DNA of 10,555 nucleotides from an uncultured Amaricoccus sp. GTDB taxonomy: Bacteria > Pseudomonadota > Alphaproteobacteria > Rhodobacterales > Rhodobacteraceae. Under the pieces are notes generated by a model. That model ran no database searches and had not been told where the DNA came from. It saw only the letters and a program-made list of their open reading frames with translations. The stretch lies in the NCBI RefSeq assembly GCF_937858865.1, contig NZ_CALLYO010000576.1, positions 1 through 10,555 on the forward strand, read 5' to 3'. Made by a program: the position numbers and the translations under genes. Shown here piece by piece: positions 6,771-10,555 of this stretch (its first letter is position 1; each line of letters starts with the position of its first letter).

Positions 6771-7954
6771 GCTCCGCGGAGGCCTTCGACCCGCTGCCCG
6801 CTCAGGCGGCGGGCGGCGGCGTCGAGTGCCAGCACCGTTTCGAGATCGTAGCCGGCGCCACGCGCCGCGGCTTCCGGCCCGAGCTCGCCCAGTACATGTT
6901 CAACGATGACCGCCATATCAAGGAACCCGACCTTCCCGGCGAGGAAGGCGTCGAGCGCCGCCTCCTTCGCCGCATTGAACACCGCGCCGGCGAGCCCGCC
7001 CATCGCCAGCACCTCGCCGGCGAGGCGCAGCGCCGGAAAGCGCTCCGGGTCGGCCGGCGCGAAGTCGAGCCGCCCGATGGCGGCGAAGTCGAGCCGCCGC
7101 ACCGGCAGCTGGCGCCTTTCCGGCCAGTTGAGCGCGAAGCCGATCGGACCGCGCATGTCCGAAGGGCCGAGCTGGGCGATGACCGAGCCGTCGCGGAACC
7201 CCACCATGGAATGCACGATCGACTGCGGATGCACCAGTACCTCGATGCTCTCGGGGTTAACGCCGAAGAGCTCATGCGCCTCGACCACCTCGAGCGCCTT
7301 GTTGAACATGCTGGCGCTGTCGATCGAGATCCGCTCGCCCATGTCCCAGTTCGGATGCGCCCGCGCCTCGGCCGGGGTGACCTTCGCCATCTGCTCGCGC
7401 GGCCAGTCGCGGAACGGGCCGCCAGAGGCGGTGAGGATGATCCGCTCTACGTCCTCGACCCGCTCGCCCATCAGCGCCTGGAAGATGGCGCTATGCTCGC
7501 TGTCGACCGGGATGAGCTTGGTGCCGTGCGCTGCGCAGGTCCGCCTGACCAACTCGCCGGCACAGACCATGCTCTCCTTGTTGGCGAGCGCGAGCACGCC
7601 CCCGTGCCGCGCCAGGCGCAGCCCCGGCGCGAGCCCCGCCGCCCCGACGATGGCCGACATCGCCCAGTCGACCGGCTCGGAGGCCGCCGCCAGCAGCGCC
7701 TCCGGCCCGGCCGCCGCCGCGATCCCGCTCGGCTTCAGCGCCCGCTCGAGCTCGGCCAGGCGGTCGGGGTCGGCGGTCACCGCCACCTCCGCCTCGAGCC
7801 GCATCGCCTGCCGGGCGAGGAGCTCGATGTTGCCCGCCCCGGTCAGCGCGACGACCTCGAAATGCTCCGCGCCGCCGGCGGCGTCGATCAGCTCGACCGT
7901 CTGCTGGCCGACCGAGCCGGTCGACCCGAAGATGCTGATCCGCCGCCGCGCCAT
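6767..7954 (-). CDS. dxr: 1-deoxy-D-xylulose-5-phosphate reductoisomerase
   Basis: Dxr converts DXP to 2-C-methyl-D-erythritol 4-phosphate with NADPH and a divalent metal, the committed step of the non-mevalonate isoprenoid pathway in the cytosol. Its product ultimately feeds UppS, encoded two genes upstream. The 395-residue protein has the N-terminal NADPH motif IFGSTGSVGQQT (8-19), the block LANKESMVCAGE (123-134), and metal ligands Asp151 and Glu153 in PVDSEHSAIFQ. The SASMFNKALEVVEAH block (213-227) carries Glu222, the third ligand, and the C-terminal helical domain is complete. Length agrees with E. coli (about 398). The ATG is one base after the cdsA stop, with a GGGAG ribosome site inside cdsA. 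The stop overlaps rseP. No defect is seen. Confidence 0.97.
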   Translation of the reverse strand: MARRRISIFGSTGSVGQQTVELIDAAGGAEHFEVVALTGAGNIELLARQAMRLEAEVAVTADPDRLAELERALKPSGIAAAAGPEALLAAASEPVDWAMSAIVGAAGLAPGLRLARHGGVLALANKESMVCAGELVRRTCAAHGTKLIPVDSEHSAIFQALMGERVEDVERIILTASGGPFRDWPREQMAKVTPAEARAHPNWDMGERISIDSASMFNKALEVVEAHELFGVNPESIEVLVHPQSIVHSMVGFRDGSVIAQLGPSDMRGPIGFALNWPERRQLPVRRLDFAAIGRLDFAPADPERFPALRLAGEVLAMGGLAGAVFNAAKEAALDAFLAGKVGFLDMAVIVEHVLGELGPEAAARGAGYDLETVLALDAAARRLSGQRVEGLRGA

Positions 7955-7955
7955 C

Positions 7956-8777
7956 TCAGCTCCCGTAGGTGCCGATGCCCAGGGAATCGGCGATGGCGAA
8001 GAACCAGACCCCGCCCATCACCCCGTCGAGCCGGTCCATGACCCCGCCGTGGCCGGGGATGAGACGGCTCGCGTCCTTCACCCCGAACCGCCGCTTCACC
8101 GCCGACTCGAGCAGGTCGCCGAACTGCGAGCAGACGGCGATGCCGAGGCTGAGGGTCCCGATGCGGAGCGGATGCCAGCCGACGACGAGCCAGGCGAAGA
8201 AGCAGCCGACGAGGCCGGCGGCGGCCAGCCCGCCGATGGCGCCCGACCAGGTCTTGCCCGGGCTGACCGCCGGCCAGAGCTTGGCGCCGCCGACCCGCCG
8301 GCCGACGAAATAGGCGCCGACGTCGGCCGCCACCACCACCACCACCAGCCAGAGGATGAGGAGCACCCCCTCGGGCTCGCGGTCGCGGAAGACGAGGAGC
8401 GCGCCCATCGCCGCGGTCATGTAGACGAAGCCAGCCGTGAGCCAGCCCGACCAGGGCCGCCCGGCCAGCGCGACCAGCCCGGCGGCGACGACGAGGCAGG
8501 GCAGCCCGACGGGCGGGCCCCAGATCGCGGTAGCGACGAGCGACAGCACGCCAGCCACGCAGGGGACGAGGAGGCTCGGGACGGCGATCGCCTCCGAGCC
8601 GGTCACCATGCGGTGGTACTCCCAGAGCATCAGGACCAGCACCAGCGCCAGGAACCCCGCCGCCCAGGCGCCGCCGGCCCAGAGCTGCACGAGGGCGATG
8701 GCGGCCAGGACCAGCCCCGAGGCCAGCCGCAGCCCCAGGTCGGCGAAGCGCACCGGCCGGGGCGCGGCCCCTGTCAT
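7956..8777 (-). CDS. cdsA: Phosphatidate cytidylyltransferase (CDP-diglyceride synthase)
   Basis: CdsA makes CDP-diacylglycerol from CTP and phosphatidic acid in the inner membrane, the branch point for all phospholipids. The 273-residue protein is strongly hydrophobic with about seven to eight membrane segments. It contains AADVGAYFVGR (150-160) and VSPGKTWSGAIGG (171-183). The full family signature runs from Ser225 to Asp251, with SAVKRR, the KD pair (234-235), PGHGG (241-245) and MDRLD (247-251). The ATG at 8777 is the fourth in a row of ATGs spaced 14 bases apart. The same-frame ATG at 8819 is blocked by a TGA at 8804-8802, so 8777 is the first usable start. There is no clear Shine-Dalgarno, so translation probably depends on ribosomes arriving from uppS through the repeat. 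The end is one base from dxr. Confidence 0.95.
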   Translation of the reverse strand: MTGAAPRPVRFADLGLRLASGLVLAAIALVQLWAGGAWAAGFLALVLVLMLWEYHRMVTGSEAIAVPSLLVPCVAGVLSLVATAIWGPPVGLPCLVVAAGLVALAGRPWSGWLTAGFVYMTAAMGALLVFRDREPEGVLLILWLVVVVVAADVGAYFVGRRVGGAKLWPAVSPGKTWSGAIGGLAAAGLVGCFFAWLVVGWHPLRIGTLSLGIAVCSQFGDLLESAVKRRFGVKDASRLIPGHGGVMDRLDGVMGGVWFFAIADSLGIGTYGS

Positions 8778-8821
8778 CGCGGGCCCGTCATCGTAAGCCC
8801 GTCATCGTAAGCCGGTCATCG
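8766..8821 (-). repeat. Four-copy 14-base tandem repeat spanning the uppS stop and cdsA start
   Basis: Read on the minus strand, the units are CGATGACCGGCTTA (8821-8808), CGATGACGGGCTTA (8807-8794), CGATGACGGGCCCG (8793-8780) and CGATGACAGGGGCC (8779-8766). Units 1 and 2 differ at one position and units 2 and 3 at three; unit 4 matches unit 3 at ten of fourteen. CGATGAC is invariant in all four. The first copy contains the uppS stop and the last contains the cdsA ATG. Most likely it is a slippage or duplication product of an original ATGA junction. Confidence 0.9.
8774..8819 (-). other. Chain of three five-codon mini-ORFs linking uppS to cdsA
   Basis: Three tiny ORFs follow uppS. They lie at 8819-8802 (MTGLR), 8805-8788 (MTGLR) and 8791-8774 (MTGPR). 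Each ATG overlaps the stop of the preceding frame as ATGA: the first overlaps the uppS stop, and the third mini-ORF ends on the cdsA ATG at 8777. Because the repeat is 14 bases long, each step changes reading frame. A terminating ribosome could therefore restart at every step. cdsA begins MTGAA, so the peptides resemble its own N-terminus. I infer a reinitiation ladder; whether the peptides are made or matter cannot be seen here. Confidence 0.55.
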
Positions 8822-9547
8822 GGCGACCGCGCCGAAGCGCCGCTCGCGGCGGCCGAAGCCCTGCACCTGCGCGGCGAACATCTCGGCCGTGAAGTCCGGC
8901 CAGCGGGTGTCGACGAAGGCGAACTCGGAATAGGCCGACTGCCAGGGCAGGAAGCCCGAGACGCGATACTCGCCCGAGGTCCTGAGGATGAGATCGGGGT
9001 CGGGGATGCCGGCGGTGTCGAGATGCGCCTCGATCGTCTGCGGCCCGATGTCGTCGGCGCGGAGCTTGCCCGTGCGCACCGCCTCCGCCACCCGGCGCGT
9101 CGCGCGCAGGATCTCGTCCCGCCCGCCATAGTTGATCGCGACCGTCAGGTGCAGCCGGTCGTTCTCAGCCGTCTGCGCCTCGAGCCCGCCCATCAGCGCC
9201 TGCAGGTCGTGCGCCAGCCGCTCGCGCCCACCGATGAAGCGCACGCGCACGCCCTCGGCCACCAGCCGCGCCCCCTCCTTCTTGATGTAGCGCCGGAAGA
9301 GCCGCATCAGCCCGAGCACCTCGGTCTCCGGCCGGTTCCAGTTCTCGGTCGAGAAGGCGAACAGCGTCAGGTAGCTGATCCCGAGATCGGGACAGCTCTC
9401 GACGATCTCGCGCACGCGGTCGGCGCCGCGCTTGTGACCGGCGATCCGCGGCAGCCCGCGGCTCGTCGCCCAGCGGCCGTTGCCGTCCATGATGATCGCC
9501 ACATGGGCCGGACCGGGCACCCGCATCGCCTGCTCGTTCAAGTACAT
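8816..9547 (-). CDS. uppS: Di-trans,poly-cis-undecaprenyl diphosphate synthase
   Basis: UppS condenses eight IPP units onto farnesyl diphosphate to make the C55 carrier lipid for peptidoglycan and surface polysaccharides. From the ATG at 9547 the protein has 243 residues (E. coli 253). Visible motifs are HVAIIMDGNGRWA (15-27, catalytic Asp21), GHKRGADRVREIV (37-49), LFAFSTENWNRP (62-73) and the C-terminal block DPDLILRTSGEYR (183-195), followed by FLPWQSAYSEFAF (199-211) with Glu209. The frame is open further upstream to 9631, but that would run into frr and add sequence unlike the family. The 9547 start has GGGTAGAGAG-type purines upstream. The stop is also the first ATGA of the repeat leading into cdsA. 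Confidence 0.95.
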   Translation of the reverse strand: MYLNEQAMRVPGPAHVAIIMDGNGRWATSRGLPRIAGHKRGADRVREIVESCPDLGISYLTLFAFSTENWNRPETEVLGLMRLFRRYIKKEGARLVAEGVRVRFIGGRERLAHDLQALMGGLEAQTAENDRLHLTVAINYGGRDEILRATRRVAEAVRTGKLRADDIGPQTIEAHLDTAGIPDPDLILRTSGEYRVSGFLPWQSAYSEFAFVDTRWPDFTAEMFAAQVQGFGRRERRFGAVAR

Positions 9548-9599
9548 CGTCAACTCTCTACCCTCGCGCCCGATACAAACGTCGCCGCGGGCTCCGGCG
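9548..9599 (-). other. frr-uppS spacer with a weak hairpin
   Basis: This 52-base gap is the longest in the window. Directly after the frr stop, CGCCG and CGGCG (within 9583-9599) can form a five-pair stem with a seven-base loop, followed by ACGTTTGTATC. That is too weak in stem and U-content for a confident terminator. The rest holds the purine-rich uppS ribosome site. I see no convincing promoter. Confidence 0.3.
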
Positions 9600-10160
9600 T
9601 CAGACCTGCATGATCTCGTCTTGCTTGGCACTCAGCGCCGCGTCGATCTTCCTGATCGCGGCGTCGGTCAGCTCCTGGATCTCGTCGTGCCAGAGCTTCT
9701 CGTCGTCCTCGGACATCCCCGCGGCCTTGGCGCGCTTCAGATGGTCCATGCCGTCGCGGCGCACGTTCCTGACCGCCACGCGCGCCTGCTCGGCATACTG
9801 GCCGGCGACCCGCGCGAGGTCGCGCCGGCGCTCCTCGTTGAGCTCGGGGATCGGCAGACGCAGGATGGTGCCGTCCATCTGCGGGTTGATGCCGAGGCCG
9901 GAGTTGCGGATCGCCTTGTCGACGGTGTTGACCAGCGCCTTGTCCCAGACGTTCACCACCACGAGCCGCGGCTCGGGCACGGTGATGGTGCCGAGCTGGC
10001 TGACCGGCATCGAGCTGCCGTAGGCCTCCACCGTGACCGGGTCGAGCATCGAGGCCGACGCCCGGCCGGTCCGGAGCGAGGCGAAGTCCGAACGCAGCGC
10101 GTGCAGCGCCCCGTCCATGCGCCGCTCGAGCGCCGCGATGTCGATCTCCACGTCGGACAT
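9600..10160 (-). CDS. frr: Ribosome recycling factor
   Basis: Together with EF-G, RRF splits the post-termination ribosome so that it can start again. From the ATG at 10160 it has 186 residues, against 185 in E. coli. It begins [19 protein letters not shown] and contains the family stretch LRTGRAS, then [21 protein letters not shown]. Next are the PEPR and VWDK blocks, [21 protein letters not shown], and the C-terminal three-helix arm with [13 protein letters not shown] and [14 protein letters not shown]. An ATG further upstream at 10193 would start inside the pyrH end and lacks family support, whereas 10160 has a GGGGAG site six bases away. pyrH-frr adjacency is almost universal in bacteria. 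Confidence 0.97.
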   Translation of the reverse strand: MSDVEIDIAALERRMDGALHALRSDFASLRTGRASASMLDPVTVEAYGSSMPVSQLGTITVPEPRLVVVNVWDKALVNTVDKAIRNSGLGINPQMDGTILRLPIPELNEERRRDLARVAGQYAEQARVAVRNVRRDGMDHLKRAKAAGMSEDDEKLWHDEIQELTDAAIRKIDAALSAKQDEIMQV

Positions 10161-10166
10161 GCCAGT

Positions 10167-10180
10167 CTCCCCGCCCGGGG
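10167..10180 (-). promoter_or_regulatory. frr ribosome binding site, possibly masked by a GC hairpin
   Basis: GGGGAG (10172-10167) is six bases from the frr ATG and decides that start. On the minus-strand RNA the CCCC at 10180-10177 can pair with the GGGG of this site across a GGGC loop, which would hide it. A competing pairing with the preceding G-run is also possible. The site is clear; the masking is conjecture. Confidence 0.5.
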
Positions 10181-10189
10181 CCCCCCTTG

Positions 10190-10555
10190 TCACCCGCGCT
10201 CGACGACCGTGAACCGCCCGCGCCCCTGCACGATGCCCGCCAGGCCGTCGGGCTCGTCGAGCGAGAAGACGATGATCGGCAGCCCGTTGTCGCGGGCGAG
10301 CGCGATCGCCGAGGCATCCATCACCTTCAGGTGCTTCTGCAGCACCTGGTCGTAGCTGATCCGGTCGTAGCGGCGGGCGTCCGGGTTCTTCTTCGGGTCG
10401 CTGTCGTAGACTCCGTCGACCTGGGTGCCCTTGAAGAGCGCCTCGCAGGACATCTCGGAGGCGCGCAGCGTCGCCGCGGTATCGGTGGTGAAATAGGGAT
10501 TGCCGGTGCCGGCGGCGAAGATCACCACCCTGCCCTTCTCGAGATGGCGCACCGC
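10190..10555 (-). CDS. pyrH: UMP kinase, C-terminal half (cut by window edge)
   Basis: PyrH phosphorylates UMP to UDP with ATP in pyrimidine nucleotide synthesis, as a cytosolic hexamer of the amino-acid-kinase fold. The last 121 residues are present; full proteins have about 240. Visible are the substrate-binding block [15 protein letters not shown] (visible residues 14-28), the ATP-site region [20 protein letters not shown], then the YDQVL and [15 protein letters not shown] blocks. The end is FTVVERG. The family usually has MD-TA where this has MDASA, a mild variation. The N-terminal half and the start lie beyond the right edge. The stop is 29 bases before frr. Confidence 0.95.
   Translation of the reverse strand, partial: AVRHLEKGRVVIFAAGTGNPYFTTDTAATLRASEMSCEALFKGTQVDGVYDSDPKKNPDARRYDRISYDQVLQKHLKVMDASAIALARDNGLPIIVFSLDEPDGLAGIVQGRGRFTVVERG

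Noticed and set aside
5241..6851. A 536-codon plus-strand frame opposite rseP and the 5' end of bamA
   Set aside because: Its composition is an Arg/His/Asp/Ala shadow, and it crosses the rseP-bamA gap with no start signal of its own.
6906..8810. A 634-codon plus-strand frame opposite dxr and cdsA
   Set aside because: It is an antisense shadow. It spans two clear genes and their junction, and its product is Ser/Arg/Pro/Ala-rich without a family motif.
9583..9599. Hairpin after frr as an intrinsic terminator
   Set aside because: The five-pair stem with a seven-base loop is followed by a mixed ACGTTTGTATC, not a U-run, and the downstream genes continue on the same strand.
9548..9631. N-terminal extension of uppS to an ATG at 9631
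   Set aside because: It would overlap the frr end and add 28 residues before the family start. The ATG at 9547 gives the normal length and a purine-rich upstream site.
10161..10193. N-terminal extension of frr to an ATG at 10193
   Set aside because: It adds 11 non-family residues and lies across the pyrH stop. The ATG at 10160 has a good ribosome site and gives 186 residues.
1..10555. CRISPR arrays, tRNA or rRNA genes, insertion sequences, attachment sites
   Set aside because: I saw no spaced direct repeats other than the 14-base junction repeat, no tRNA-like cloverleaf sequence, and no transposase or integrase frame. Nearly every base is accounted for by housekeeping genes.

Overview
The window is one strand of tightly packed housekeeping genes. 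Every gene I can support is on the minus strand, so transcription runs from the right end (10555) to the left end (1). The DNA is very GC-rich (near 70 % by eye). The gene set and order point to an alphaproteobacterium. LpxI, the Mg-dependent UDP-diacylglucosamine hydrolase, is typical of that class, and pyrH-frr-uppS-cdsA-dxr-rseP-bamA-skp-fabZ-lpxA-lpxI is a classic alphaproteobacterial order. The two-PDZ RseP, the style of the Skp/OmpH protein and the direct skp-to-fabZ junction remind me of Rhodobacterales. This placement comes from recall of protein families, not from a search.

In transcription order the window holds: the C-terminal half of UMP kinase (pyrH, cut by the right edge); ribosome recycling factor (frr); undecaprenyl diphosphate synthase (uppS); CDP-diglyceride synthase (cdsA); DXP reductoisomerase (dxr); the intramembrane protease RseP; the outer-membrane assembly protein BamA; a Skp/OmpH periplasmic chaperone; FabZ dehydratase; LpxA; LpxI; and the first 105 residues of a peptide-type ABC transporter ATPase (cut by the left edge). 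The genes serve envelope construction. dxr and uppS make isoprenoid precursor and the peptidoglycan/O-antigen lipid carrier. cdsA makes the phospholipid precursor. fabZ, lpxA and lpxI feed lipid A. bamA and skp insert outer-membrane proteins, and rseP handles envelope stress. pyrH and frr link the block to nucleotide supply and translation.

No gap between genes exceeds 52 bases, and no convincing internal promoter or terminator was found. Many junctions are start/stop overlaps: ATGA at dxr/rseP and lpxI/ABC, TGATG at skp/fabZ, and one base between cdsA and dxr. This implies a translationally coupled operon.

The most unusual feature is the uppS-cdsA junction (8766-8821). A 14-base tandem repeat in four degenerate copies creates a chain of three five-codon mini-ORFs (MTGLR, MTGLR, MTGPR). 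Each begins on the stop of the previous frame through an ATGA overlap, and the last hands over to the ATG of cdsA (MTGAA...). It looks like one ATGA coupling junction multiplied into a stop/restart ladder. Other points are the absence of lpxD between skp and fabZ, and an ABC transporter ATPase coupled to lpxI where lpxB is usually found.
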